A DNA stretch of 64,000 bases from Brevundimonas basaltis (GCF_014202075.1 NZ_JACHFZ010000007.1:32080-96079); one strand, 5' to 3'. Counted from the stretch's first letter, positions 8,428-17,722 are shown. Notes: generated by a model from the sequence alone, not told the origin. Program-made: numbers and translations.

Positions 8428-9153
8428 CTAGCCGACCAGATACTGACCGCCGTTCAGCGACAGGGTGCAGCCTGTGACATATCCGGCACGTTCACCGGCC
8501 AGCCACGACACCATGTCGGCGATTTCCTCGCCTTTTCCGAGTCTTCCGACCGGGATCTGGGCGATGATTCCGGCCAGCACCTTCTCGTCCATGGCCCCGA
8601 CCATCTCGGTGTCGATGTAGCCGGGGGCGATACAATTCACCGTGACTCCCTTGCGGGCGTTCTCCAGCGCCAGGGCCTTGGTGAAGCCGATCATCCCCGC
8701 CTTGGCGGCGGAATAGTTGGCCTGGCCGATCTGACCCTTCTGGCCGTTGATCGAACTGATGTTGACGATGCGGCCGAAGCCGCGGTCGCGCATGCCGTTG
8801 ATCACCTGCCGCGTCATGTTGAAGACGCTGTCCATGTTGACGCGGATCACGTCCGACCACTGGTCGGCGGTCATCTTGTGGAAGAAGCCGTCGCGGGTGA
8901 TGCCGGCGTTGTTGACCAGGGTGTCGATGGGCCCCAGCTCGGCCTCGATCTCGGCCACGGCGCGCTGGCAGTCCTCGAACGAGCCGACATTGCCCTTGAC
9001 CACCATCACGCCCAGTTCTTTCGCCGTGGCCTCGGCCGCCTCGACATTGCCGGAGTAGCCGGCGGCGACGGCCATGCCGTCCTCCTTGAGACGTTGAACG
9101 ATCGCCTTGCCGATGCCGCGGGTGCCGCCCGTGACCAGAGCCACTCGTGCCAT
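8428..9153 (-). CDS. phaB: Acetoacetyl-CoA reductase (NADPH), PhaB type
   Basis: A 241-residue short-chain dehydrogenase. TGGTRGIGKAI is the cofactor loop, NNAGITRD and the SSINGQKGQIGQANYSAAKAG segment carry the catalytic Ser-Tyr-Lys, and the NGQKGQ signature separates PhaB acetoacetyl-CoA reductases from FabG. It should make (R)-3-hydroxybutyryl-CoA for polyhydroxybutyrate. I chose ATG 9153 because AGGGA lies at ribosome-binding distance; the frame extends seven codons upstream to another ATG. No PHB synthase or thiolase gene is in the window. Confidence 0.92.
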   Translation of the reverse strand: MARVALVTGGTRGIGKAIVQRLKEDGMAVAAGYSGNVEAAEATAKELGVMVVKGNVGSFEDCQRAVAEIEAELGPIDTLVNNAGITRDGFFHKMTADQWSDVIRVNMDSVFNMTRQVINGMRDRGFGRIVNISSINGQKGQIGQANYSAAKAGMIGFTKALALENARKGVTVNCIAPGYIDTEMVGAMDEKVLAGIIAQIPVGRLGKGEEIADMVSWLAGERAGYVTGCTLSLNGGQYLVG

Positions 9154-9220
9154 GTCCGTTTCCCTGTCCTGCATGGCCCGCTCTGACGGCGGGCCTTCAA
9201 GAACAGGTGTAGCGGCGGCG

Positions 9221-9317
9221 GAGACGGGGGTCGAGGGGCGAGGGTCGAAGCCGGTAGCCCGGTGCTGGTTTGGGACCCGTTCTCTCCCTTGCCCCTCGCC
9301 CCTCGCCCCTCGTCTCT
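9221..9317. repeat. Long imperfect inverted repeat between adh and phaB
   Basis: Bases 9221-9244 and 9293-9317 are nearly complementary, with GAGGGGCGAGGG on the left and runs of CCCTCGCCCCTC on the right, separated by about 48 bases. The right arm abuts and slightly overlaps the stop codon of the alcohol dehydrogenase gene. The structure could act as a terminator-like or mRNA-stabilising hairpin between the two same-strand genes, or be a decayed interspersed palindrome. It has no T-run. Confidence 0.6.
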
Positions 9318-10374
9318 AGAGCCGCGCCATGTCGATGACGAAGCGGTAGCGCACGTCGGACTTCAACATCCGCTCATAGGCCTCGTTGATTTGGTCCGGC
9401 GCTATGGTCTCGATATCGCAGGCGATGCCGTGTTCGGCGCAGAAATCCAGCATCTCCTGGGTTTCCCGGATGCCGCCGATCAGCGAACCGGCCACCGACC
9501 GCCGGCGCCACAGCAGGCCCATGGCGTAGACCGGTAGTCCCTCCGTGGTCAGACCCAGCATGACCATGGTCCCGTCGCGGGCCAGCAGCTGGACGTGGCT
9601 GGCGATCTCGTGGGTCGCCGAGACGGTGTTGATGATCAGGTCGAATTTCTCGGCCGCCGCCTGCATCGCCGCCTTGTCCGAATTGATCAGGAAATGCTTC
9701 GCCCCCATCCGCTCGGCGTCGGCCTTCTTGCGGTCCGAGGTCGACAGCACCGTGACCTCCGCCCCCATGGCCGCGGCCTGTTTGACCGCCATGTGGCCGA
9801 GGCCGCCCAGACCTATCACCGCCACCTTCGAGCCGGGTCCGATCTTCCAGTGCCGCAGCGGGCTGTAGGTGGTTATGCCCGCGCACAGCAGCGGCGCCGC
9901 GGCGTCCAGCGGCAGGCTGTCCGGGATGCGCAGGACATAGTTCTGATCGACGGTGATGCGGTCCGAATAGCCGCCCTGGGTGATGGCCTGGCCCACCTCG
10001 CCGCCTTTCGGATCGGCCGAGCCGTAGGTCTGGGTCATCCCCGGGACGCAGTATTGCTCCTCGCCCTCCACACAGGACGAACAGGTCCGGCAGCTGTCGA
10101 CCATACAGCCGACGCCGACCCGGTCGCCGACCTTGAAGCGGCTGACGTTATCGCCGACCGCCGTCACCACCCCGGCGATCTCGTGGCCCGGCACGATCGG
10201 ATAGCGGGTGCCGCCGAGGTCGTTCTTCACCACATGCAGATCGGAATGGCAGACACCGCAGTATTTGATCTCGATGGCGACATCGTCCGGCCCCGGATCG
10301 CGCCGGTCGAAGCTCCAGGGCTCCAGCGGCTTGTCGGAGGCGACGGCGGCGAAGGCGCGGGTGGCGATGGGCAT
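9316..10374 (-). CDS. Zinc-dependent NADP alcohol dehydrogenase, YahK/cinnamyl type
   Basis: A 352-residue medium-chain dehydrogenase. Catalytic zinc motifs are CGVCHSDLH and GHEIAGVV, the structural zinc cysteines lie in [17 protein letters not shown], and the nucleotide site is [20 protein letters not shown] after the second strand favours NADPH. The closest well-known relatives are YahK-like aldehyde reductases and cinnamyl alcohol dehydrogenases, so reduction of a range of aldehydes is likely. It starts at the ATG 10374 after a short intergenic gap from the GFA gene. Confidence 0.92.
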   Translation of the reverse strand: MPIATRAFAAVASDKPLEPWSFDRRDPGPDDVAIEIKYCGVCHSDLHVVKNDLGGTRYPIVPGHEIAGVVTAVGDNVSRFKVGDRVGVGCMVDSCRTCSSCVEGEEQYCVPGMTQTYGSADPKGGEVGQAITQGGYSDRITVDQNYVLRIPDSLPLDAAAPLLCAGITTYSPLRHWKIGPGSKVAVIGLGGLGHMAVKQAAAMGAEVTVLSTSDRKKADAERMGAKHFLINSDKAAMQAAAEKFDLIINTVSATHEIASHVQLLARDGTMVMLGLTTEGLPVYAMGLLWRRRSVAGSLIGGIRETQEMLDFCAEHGIACDIETIAPDQINEAYERMLKSDVRYRFVIDMARL

Positions 10375-10435
10375 GAGGGCTCCTCGGGGCTGGGCGATCA
10401 GACACAGGTGCTTACGCGGCAGCGCACCCGCAAGA

Positions 10436-10807
10436 TCACCAGCCGTTGCGTCCGTCGACGTGGCGCACCGGCACGGCGTCCAGATCGAGGTCGTCGAACA
10501 GCCGGGCGTTCAGGGTGATGCGCGCCGGCCGGTCCTCGCCCTCGTCCGTCGTCCAGGCGTCCGACTCGGCGAACACGGCGCAGCCGCAGGTCACGCAGTG
10601 GTGAAAGGTCATCATCCGGTCGCCCCACTGGTAGGCGGCGAGGGTCTCCGGGGTGAGGTTCAGCTCGACCTCGCCCGGCGCGTAATAGGCGGCCATTGTG
10701 CCCCGCTTGGTGCAGCTTGAGCAGTTGCAGCGCGTCACGCTGTCCGGCGCCGGCGCGGCGAACCGCTGGGCGCCGCAATGGCAGCTGCCCCGCACCCGGC
10801 CGGTCAC
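10436..10807 (-). CDS. GFA family zinc protein
   Basis: A 123-residue protein with the Gfa/CENP-V zinc-binding cysteines: CHCGA near residue 10, CNCSSC near 29 and CVTCGCAVF near 72. Family members bind zinc through these clusters; the founding member was described as a glutathione-dependent formaldehyde-activating enzyme, but most members have no proven activity. The start is GTG at 10807, which overlaps the stop of the DUF72 gene as GTGA, so the two are translationally coupled. Confidence 0.87.
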   Translation of the reverse strand: MTGRVRGSCHCGAQRFAAPAPDSVTRCNCSSCTKRGTMAAYYAPGEVELNLTPETLAAYQWGDRMMTFHHCVTCGCAVFAESDAWTTDEGEDRPARITLNARLFDDLDLDAVPVRHVDGRNGW

Positions 10808-11556
10808 TGTCCCAACTTCCCGATCAGCGCCTGCGCCGCCGCCGGGTTGCGCACCTTGGCCCCGGCGATGAAGTAGGCGTACACATCGCCCCGCTTCGCC
10901 CAATCCCGCGCCCGGTCCGCGATGGCGTCCAGTTCCGTCGAGGTCATACCGGTCGGCTCGTCCTCGCGGCTCGACATCAGCCGGGCGTATTTGAAGTCGG
11001 CGGTGTCCTGATCGATGCGCGGCCACTCCGGCGCATCGTCGTCCTCGGCGTAGACGATCGCCGCGCCGTATTGCGCCGCCAGGTCGTGGAACTGCGGCGT
11101 GTCGAAGGTGGCGCTGCGCACTTCCAGCGCATGGCGCAGCCGGATTCCGTCCTTCTCCTTCGGCAGCAGTTTCAGGAAGCCCTCGAAGTCCACCGGATCG
11201 AACTTCTTGGTGGCCATGAACTGCCAGTTGATCGGCCCCAGCTTGTCGCCCAGCGCCGTCAGTCCCTGATCGAGAAACCTTCCGACGCTCTCGCAGGCCT
11301 CAGACAGGATTTTCCGGTTGGTGCAGAACCGGCTGGCCTTGACCGCGAAGACGAAGTTCTCCGGCGTCTCGTCGCGCCACTTCATCCAGGTCTCAGGCCT
11401 GAAGCCGGAATAGTAGGTGCCGTTGATCTCCAGTGACTGCAGAGTTACACTCATATAGGCAAGTTCTTGTTTTTGCGGCAGTCTTTGTGGATAGAAGACC
11501 CCGCGCCATGGTTCGTACGTCCATCCGCCGACGCCCACGTAGATATTTCCAGTCAC
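10804..11556 (-). CDS. DUF72 (YecE-like) family protein with a regenerated 5' end
   Basis: A 250-residue TIM-barrel-like DUF72 protein: VGVGGWTYEPWRGVFYP, LEINGTYYSGFRPETWMKW and FVFAVKASRFCTNRK are family motifs; function is unknown. Its first 43 codons (11431-11556) are AT-richer in third positions than the rest and differ from the native 5' end, which survives upstream at 12104-12271. The original family motif TSIE-INGTYY is split at base 11430/11431. The start is GTG at 11556, overlapping the stop of the inserted membrane-protein gene as GTGA. Its own stop overlaps the GFA start. The rebuilt protein looks complete. Confidence 0.85.
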   Translation of the reverse strand: MTGNIYVGVGGWTYEPWRGVFYPQRLPQKQELAYMSVTLQSLEINGTYYSGFRPETWMKWRDETPENFVFAVKASRFCTNRKILSEACESVGRFLDQGLTALGDKLGPINWQFMATKKFDPVDFEGFLKLLPKEKDGIRLRHALEVRSATFDTPQFHDLAAQYGAAIVYAEDDDAPEWPRIDQDTADFKYARLMSSREDEPTGMTSTELDAIADRARDWAKRGDVYAYFIAGAKVRNPAAAQALIGKLGQ

Positions 11557-12145
11557 GCCGGTCTCCTTCGCGCTTCCATGAGCGTCGCAACCGTCCAAGC
11601 CGTCAGTCCCGCAGCAGCGCCCGTGATGGCAGTCAGGACGATGTCGAGCAGTTGGAACGCCCACCCGAGAGCTGTGGGCATGCCATCAGCAGTCATCTGA
11701 TACCCGTAGCTCCAGGAGTTGAAGCTCGAGTTTGGGTCAGCCATCGTCTGTAAGCCGTAGACGAAGATGTAGGCGGCAAAGGCCAGTCCGAGCAGCAAGC
11801 CGACGATCGCGCCCAACCAGATCGCGTCTCTTTTGTGCGTACGGCCACGACTCTCCGAGCGTTTCCAGACTGGATACCCCGCAATCAGCACGAACGGGAC
11901 GGCGATTGGCAGGCCGAATGCCGCGTATAGCGTGATGATGTTTCTGAGCTGAACTGGATCGATGCCGGTCGGTATCTCCGCTCCGAAAATGCGATCTGTC
12001 AGCGGGACCAAAACCATGGGGGCCAGATCAAATACGACGGTCAGCACCCAGGCGACCAGCGCGGCAGCCAACAATCCGAAGATCTTGGTTCTGGCCGAGG
12101 TCGTCATATGCCGCTCACAAGGTGCTTAACCCCGCACTCCTGCTC
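11431..12145. mobile_element. About 715-bp insertion that split and rebuilt the DUF72 gene
   Basis: The two junctions fall at a GAG codon in both copies: native sequence runs up to about 12143 from the right, and native coding resumes at ATC (11425-11427) on the left. Between them lie a foreign membrane-protein gene and a divergent replacement for the first 43 DUF72 codons. The segment has lower GC than both sides. There are no visible inverted repeats, transposase or clear target-site duplication beyond 3 bp, so the class of element, or recombination event, is unknown. Confidence 0.7.
11553..12107 (-). CDS. Inserted four-helix membrane protein of unknown function
   Basis: A 184-residue protein with four hydrophobic segments at about 9-33, 57-80, 95-118 and 148-175, and a basic cytoplasmic-looking loop (WKRSESRGRTHKRD) between the second and third. 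I do not recognise the family. By eye its DNA is clearly lower in GC than the flanks and its codons less biased, indicating acquisition. The ATG at 12107 overlaps the stop of the truncated DUF72 reading frame (ATGA), and its stop overlaps the GTG of the regenerated DUF72 gene. No integrase or transposase accompanies it. Confidence 0.75.
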   Translation of the reverse strand: MTTSARTKIFGLLAAALVAWVLTVVFDLAPMVLVPLTDRIFGAEIPTGIDPVQLRNIITLYAAFGLPIAVPFVLIAGYPVWKRSESRGRTHKRDAIWLGAIVGLLLGLAFAAYIFVYGLQTMADPNSSFNSWSYGYQMTADGMPTALGWAFQLLDIVLTAITGAAAGLTAWTVATLMEARRRPA

Positions 12146-12271
12146 GATCGAGGTCAGCTTGCCCGAGGCGTACGCCAGCTCCTTCTTCTGGCTCAGCTTG
12201 TCCGGATAGAAGACGCCCCGCCACGGCTCATAGGTCCAGCCGCCGACGCCCACCCGGATGGTTCCAGCCAT
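12104..12271 (-). pseudogene. Stranded native 5' fragment of the DUF72 gene
   Basis: From ATG 12271 the frame encodes MAGTIRVGVGGWTYEPWRGV and then FYPDKLSQKKELAYASGKLTSIE, which is the normal DUF72 N-terminus, then 12 unrelated codons to a TGA at 12104-12106. The fragment has the high-GC codon use of the chromosome, unlike the second 5' end at 11431-11556. It is still translatable as a 55-residue peptide and its stop overlaps the ATG of the inserted gene, so it may serve as a leader cistron. It starts 24 bases beyond the stop of the TetR gene. Confidence 0.85.
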
Positions 12272-12295
12272 GATCCTCTCCCTGTCGACCGAGAC

Positions 12296-12883
12296 CTAGG
12301 ACCGCGGGGCTGACGCCACAAGCATCCGGTACGCCGCCATCGCCTGCGCCCGCGCCGTCTCGTCGTCGAGCAGCCGTCGTGAGTGGCCGTAGGCCAGGAC
12401 GATGCCCTTGAACTGGAATACCAGCACCTCCAGCGTGGCGTCGTCCGCGTTCGGATTCAGCGCACGAAACTCGCGCTTCAGCACCTTGGCCCAGCGCTGC
12501 TGGCTGGTCTTCAGCGTGTCGCGCAGCGGGCCCGGCTGATCGTCCAGCTCGATGGCCGCGGCCTTCAGCGGGCAGCCGCCCGGGCGGTCCTCGCCGTCGA
12601 TCCAGTCCAGCTCGCCCTGGAAGATACGGTCCAGCCGTTCGCGGCCCGGGGCGAGGGGCTCGGCCGGCCGCCACACCGCCTCGGTGAACCGTTCGATCAT
12701 CGTGTCGACCAGTTCGATCTGCAGCGCATCCTTCGACTGGAAATGCTTCAGCACCGCGCTCTTCGACACGCCGGCGGCGCCCGCGACGTCCTGCAGGCTG
12801 ACGGCGGCGAGCCCGCGCACGGTCACCTGGGTCATCGCCTCGTCGATCAGACGGGCATGGGTGGCGGCGCCTTTGGGCGGCAT
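12296..12883 (-). CDS. TetR family transcriptional regulator
   Basis: A 195-residue regulator with an N-terminal TetR helix-turn-helix at about residues 12-55 (LIDEAMTQVTVRGLAAVSLQDVAGAAGVSKSAVLKHFQSKDAL) and a C-terminal ligand domain containing GGCPLKAAAIELDD, the pattern of the AcrR-like TetR_C group. The ligand is unknown. Two palindromic operators (12939-12954 and 12961-12976) lie upstream, between it and the divergent small secreted protein gene, so it probably represses itself and that gene. Confidence 0.9.
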   Translation of the reverse strand: MPPKGAATHARLIDEAMTQVTVRGLAAVSLQDVAGAAGVSKSAVLKHFQSKDALQIELVDTMIERFTEAVWRPAEPLAPGRERLDRIFQGELDWIDGEDRPGGCPLKAAAIELDDQPGPLRDTLKTSQQRWAKVLKREFRALNPNADDATLEVLVFQFKGIVLAYGHSRRLLDDETARAQAMAAYRMLVASAPRS

Positions 12884-12938
12884 TCAAAACGACTCCGAAA
12901 CAAAAGTATCCGAACGGACACTTTCCGATTGACACAAA

Positions 12939-12976
12939 GTGACCGGTCGGTCACCCATATGTGCACGGTCGGTCAC
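12939..12976. promoter_or_regulatory. Tandem TetR-type operators
   Basis: The first site is a perfect inverted repeat, GTGACCG-gt-CGGTCAC, at 12939-12954. The second, GTGCACG-gt-CGGTCAC at 12961-12976, keeps the right half and has two mismatches on the left. The centres are 22 bp apart, two helical turns, so two dimers would bind one DNA face. The sites lie in the intergenic region between the TetR gene and the divergent gene at 13021, the usual position for autorepression. Confidence 0.75.
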
Positions 12977-13020
12977 TTTTGCACGAACCGGCCGCTCTGA
13001 CCAGCCCCAAGGAGGCTCCG

Positions 13021-13307
13021 ATGTTGCTCATGTCCCTGATCTCCGCGACCCTCGTCGTCGCTCAGCCCGCCCCCGCTCTCGACGCCGCCGCCACCCTCGC
13101 CGTGCCGGGCGAGGCGCGCCGCGTCATTCTGGATGGCCGGTCGTGGGCCTGCGGTCCCGACGGCGCCTGCGTCGCCCGCGGCCGCGGCGATTCCCAGCCC
13201 GTGTTGCGCGAGTGCCGCCGCTTCGTCGCCCGTTTCGGCCCGGTGATCCGCTATGAGCGCAACGGCGTCGCCCTGACAGAGTCCGATCTGGCTCGTTGCA
13301 ACGCGGC

Positions 13308-13311
<4 letters not shown>
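13021..13311 (+). CDS. Small secreted hypothetical protein
   Basis: A 96-residue protein with a short signal peptide (MLLMSLISATLVVAQPAPA). The mature part has a cysteine pair around WACGPDGACVARG and two further cysteines near the C-terminus (LRECRR, ARCNAA), consistent with periplasmic disulfides. The start at 13021 is fixed by a strong AAGGAGG ribosome site seven bases upstream. The gene is divergent from the TetR regulator and shares its operator region. The family is not one I can name. Its last four bases overlap the convergent kinase gene. Confidence 0.8.
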
Positions 13312-14936
<1,625 letters not shown>

Positions 14937-14985
14937 ATCCCTTACAGGACAGGCTTACACGCTCCCGGTTAAGGGCGCATTGCGA

Positions 14986-16347
14986 TCAATAGGCGAAATC
15001 GCGGTAGATGCGGCTGACGTCGCCCTGCCAGTCGCCGTGATACAACTCCAGCAGCCGTTCGGCCGGGGTGACCCCGCTGTCGGCGATGTCTTCGAGCTCC
15101 GACAGATAGCCGCGCTCGTCGACCATCCCGCCCGAGAAGCGGGCGCGGTTCTTCAGCCCGTGCCGGGCGATGTCGACCAGATCGACGGCCACGTCCCGCA
15201 CCGACCGGCCGGCCACCTCCGCCTTCAGCCCCAGCCGGGTGACGTCGCGGCGCAGGCGCTCGTGGTCGGCGATGTCCCAGTCCTTCACAAGGTCCCAGGC
15301 CGCCGCCAGCGACGGCGCGTCGTACAGCACCCCGGCCCACAGCGCCGGCAGGCCGCAAATCCGGCTCCACGGCCCCCCGTCGGCGCCGCGCATCTCCAGA
15401 TAGGCCTTCAGCCGCACCTCGGGGAACAGGGTGGTCAGGTGGTCGGCCCAATCCTTCTTCGTGGCCCGATCGCCGGGCAGGGCGTCCAGCCGGCCGTCCA
15501 TGAAGGCGCGGAACGACTGGCCCGACAGATCGACATAGCGCCCGTCGCGCTTGGCGAAATACATCGGGACGTCCAACGCATAGTCGGCGTAGCGCTCGAA
15601 GCCGAAACCGTCCTCGAACACGAAATCCAGCATGCCGGTGCGGTCCGGATCGGTGTCGGTCCAGACATTGGCGCGGGCCGACAGGAAGCCGTTCGGCTTG
15701 CCCTCGGTGAACGGCGAACAGGCGAACAGGGCGGTGGCGACCGGCTGCAGGGCCAGCGATGTCCGGAACTTGGCCACCATGTCGGCCTCGCTGTCGAAGT
15801 CGAGGTTGGCCTGGATGGTGCAGGTGCGCAGCATCATGTCGAGGCCCAGCGAGCCCTTCTTCGGCATATAGGCCCGCATGATCCCGTAGCGGCCCTTGGG
15901 CATGATCGGCACGTCTTCGCGCCGCCACATCGGATCGAAACCGGCGCCGAGGAAGCCGAGTCCGATCTGGTCGGCCACCTGTTTGACCTCCATCAGGTGG
16001 CGGCCGGTCTCGTCGCAGATGTCGTGGATGTCCCTCAGCGGCGCGCCCGAGAGTTCGAACTGGCCGCCGGGCTCCAGGCTGATCGAGGCGGTGTAGCCCT
16101 CGGCGTTCTCCCGCTCCAGGGCGATGACGTGGCCGGCTTCGCTGACCTCGCGCCAGCCGAACCGGGTCAGGCCCTCCAGCATGGCCTTGATGCCGTTCGG
16201 CCCCTCATAGGCCGGGCGCCGCAGCGTCGAGATGTCGAAGCCAAATTTCTCGTGTTCGGCGCCGATGCGCCATTCGGACTTGGGCTTGGACCCCTTCGAC
16301 ATGGCGCCGATAAGGTCTTCGCGGGTCAGCGGTTCGGCGTTAGCCAT
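14986..16347 (-). CDS. gshA: Glutamate-cysteine ligase, plant/alphaproteobacterial type
   Basis: A 453-residue GCS2-type ligase making gamma-glutamylcysteine, the first step of glutathione synthesis. Family landmarks include WRIGAEHEKFGFD, SISLEPGGQFELSGAPL, FDPMWRREDVPIMPKGRY, MLRTCTIQANLDFDSEADM and VARSPFTEGKPNG-like ACSPFTEGKPNG. The start ATG 16347 (MANAEPLTREDL) fits family length; an open frame continues upstream to 16413 without similarity. It is 99 bases downstream of rsmE on the same strand. Glutathione use in the neighbourhood includes gloB and a GFA-family gene, though these are not in one operon. Confidence 0.95.
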   Translation of the reverse strand: MANAEPLTREDLIGAMSKGSKPKSEWRIGAEHEKFGFDISTLRRPAYEGPNGIKAMLEGLTRFGWREVSEAGHVIALERENAEGYTASISLEPGGQFELSGAPLRDIHDICDETGRHLMEVKQVADQIGLGFLGAGFDPMWRREDVPIMPKGRYGIMRAYMPKKGSLGLDMMLRTCTIQANLDFDSEADMVAKFRTSLALQPVATALFACSPFTEGKPNGFLSARANVWTDTDPDRTGMLDFVFEDGFGFERYADYALDVPMYFAKRDGRYVDLSGQSFRAFMDGRLDALPGDRATKKDWADHLTTLFPEVRLKAYLEMRGADGGPWSRICGLPALWAGVLYDAPSLAAAWDLVKDWDIADHERLRRDVTRLGLKAEVAGRSVRDVAVDLVDIARHGLKNRARFSGGMVDERGYLSELEDIADSGVTPAERLLELYHGDWQGDVSRIYRDFAY

Positions 16348-16446
16348 GCGATGTTTCTCAGCCCAGGATGTCGCCGCTAGATGGGCGGGCCGGGCCGTAT
16401 GCTCAAGCCCCATTCCGCGTCGATATCGATAAGCCCGCCTTGGGTC

Positions 16447-17205
16447 TCAGCGTTCCCAGTCGCCGACCGCCGCCTGCCACAGGGTCAGCGCCGCCGTCGC
16501 CGCCGTATCCGCCCGCAGCACCCGAGGCCCAAGCGACACCGCGGTGGTGAAGGGCAGGGCCCTCAGCCGCTCGCGCTCCTCCGGCGCGAACCCGCCCTCC
16601 GGCCCGATCAATATGGCCCAGGGTGTTCCTCCCCCTCTGGGGGAGGGGGACCGCGAAGCGGTGGAGGGGGCCGCCCCCGCCAGGGCCGTCATCGCCGGCG
16701 CGCCGCCCGTCTCGTCGCAGAACATCAGCCGCCGCTCCCCGTCCCAGCCGTCCAGCAGCGCCTCCAGCTTCACCGGCAGGTCGATCCCCGGCACATCCAG
16801 CCGCCCGGTCTGTTCGGCGCTCTCGACCGCGATGGCCTCCAGCCGGTCCATCCGCACCCGGTCCCCTTGCGTCCGCCGCGTCGTCACCAGCCCGATCCGC
16901 GCCGCGCCCAACTCCGTGGCCTTCTCGACCGCGAACTCCAGCGCCGACTTCTTCACCACGGCGATCAGCAGATGTACGTCCGGTCCGGTGGTCTGCGGCC
17001 GGACCTGTTCCTCGGCCTTCAGCACCACGCCCTTCTTGAGGACCTCGGCGATCACACACCGCCACTCGCCGTCGACGCCGTTGAACGCCAGCAGGGCATC
17101 GCCGGCCTTCAGCCGCATCACCTGGGTCAGATAGCGCGACTGGTCCAGCGTCGGCAGGAGGGGCGCGCCGGCGGACAGGGGCTGGGGGACGTGGAGGCGG
17201 ATCAT
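16447..17205 (-). CDS. rsmE: 16S rRNA (uracil-1498-N3)-methyltransferase RsmE with in-frame repeat insert
   Basis: A 252-residue SPOUT methyltransferase with an N-terminal PUA-like domain (YLTQVMRLKAGDALLAFNG) and the C-terminal knot (LIGPEGGF, LGPRVLRADTA). It methylates U1498 of 16S rRNA in the decoding region. Between CDETGG and WAILIGPEGG the protein carries about 15 extra residues (PSTASRSPSPRGGG) encoded by a palindromic repeat at 16627-16671. The start at 17205 overlaps the yoeB stop as ATGA, so translation is coupled to the toxin-antitoxin operon; an ATG seven codons further upstream would lie inside yoeB. Confidence 0.93.
   Translation of the reverse strand: MIRLHVPQPLSAGAPLLPTLDQSRYLTQVMRLKAGDALLAFNGVDGEWRCVIAEVLKKGVVLKAEEQVRPQTTGPDVHLLIAVVKKSALEFAVEKATELGAARIGLVTTRRTQGDRVRMDRLEAIAVESAEQTGRLDVPGIDLPVKLEALLDGWDGERRLMFCDETGGAPAMTALAGAAPSTASRSPSPRGGGTPWAILIGPEGGFAPEERERLRALPFTTAVSLGPRVLRADTAATAALTLWQAAVGDWER
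16627..16671. repeat. Palindromic GC-rich repeat inside rsmE
   Basis: The segment contains TCCCCCTCTGGGGGAGGGGG followed by CCGCGAAGCGG, two nested palindromes that form stable hairpins. This design is well known from interspersed repeats of GC-rich alphaproteobacteria, usually between genes. Here it lies within the rsmE reading frame and is translated. Its length keeps the frame open. It is a different family from the CCCTCTCCC-type elements at 18940 and 61186. Confidence 0.75.
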
Positions 17206-17462
17206 CGGCTGTAGTGATACCGGCACTGGGCGATCAACAGGGCGTCATCCGCCATGTGGTAGACCAGTCTGTGCTCCTGATCGATTCGGCGCGACCACCA
17301 GCCGGAGAACTCACCCTTCAATGGTTCAGGCTTGCCCGTGCCGGTGAAGGGGGTGCGCAGGCATTCCCGGATGAGGCCATTGAGCTTGCGGAGCATCCTC
17401 CGGTCGGTCTCCTGCCAATGGAGATAGTCTTCCCAACCGTGGGCCTGGAAGATGAGCTTCAT
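17202..17462 (-). CDS. yoeB: YoeB-type mRNA interferase toxin
   Basis: An 86-residue RelE-superfamily toxin (MKLIFQAHGWEDYLHWQETD) with the YoeB hallmarks: the EFSGWWSRRIDQEHRLVY segment with the catalytic glutamate and arginine, and the terminal RYHY with histidine and tyrosine two to three residues from the end. YoeB cleaves mRNA in the ribosomal A site. All active-site residues appear intact. Its start overlaps the antitoxin stop by four bases and its stop overlaps the rsmE start, forming a three-gene coupled operon. Confidence 0.95.
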   Translation of the reverse strand: MKLIFQAHGWEDYLHWQETDRRMLRKLNGLIRECLRTPFTGTGKPEPLKGEFSGWWSRRIDQEHRLVYHMADDALLIAQCRYHYSR

Positions 17463-17716
17463 TCCTCGATCAGGTCGCGGGTCTGCCCGCCGCCCGCGTC
17501 GAGTTCGGCGACCGCCTCGCGCAGGCGCGCAGCGTTGGCGGGACTACGCAGCAGGTACTCCGTCTCTTGCCAGGACGCGAAGTCCTCGAGCGACATCAGC
17601 ACGGCCGCGGGCTTGCCGCCCTCGCGGGTGATGATGGTGTAGTCGTGATCCGCCGTGACCCTGTCGATGGTCGCGGCGAGAGTCTTGCGCAGTTCGGTGA
17701 CGGAGATCGCGTTCAT
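17459..17716 (-). CDS. yefM: YefM-type antitoxin
   Basis: An 85-residue Phd/YefM antitoxin: MNAISVTELRKTLAATIDRV is the DNA-binding N-terminus, TIITREGGKPAAVLMSLEDFASWQETEYLL is the family core, and the acidic C-terminal tail should wrap the YoeB toxin. YefM represses its own operon, with YoeB as co-repressor, by binding TGTACA palindromes; such a palindrome lies just upstream at 17726-17741. No ribosome-binding site precedes the ATG, and the predicted -10 box is so close that the transcript may be leaderless. Confidence 0.95.
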   Translation of the reverse strand: MNAISVTELRKTLAATIDRVTADHDYTIITREGGKPAAVLMSLEDFASWQETEYLLRSPANAARLREAVAELDAGGGQTRDLIEE

Positions 17717-17722
17717 GCATCT

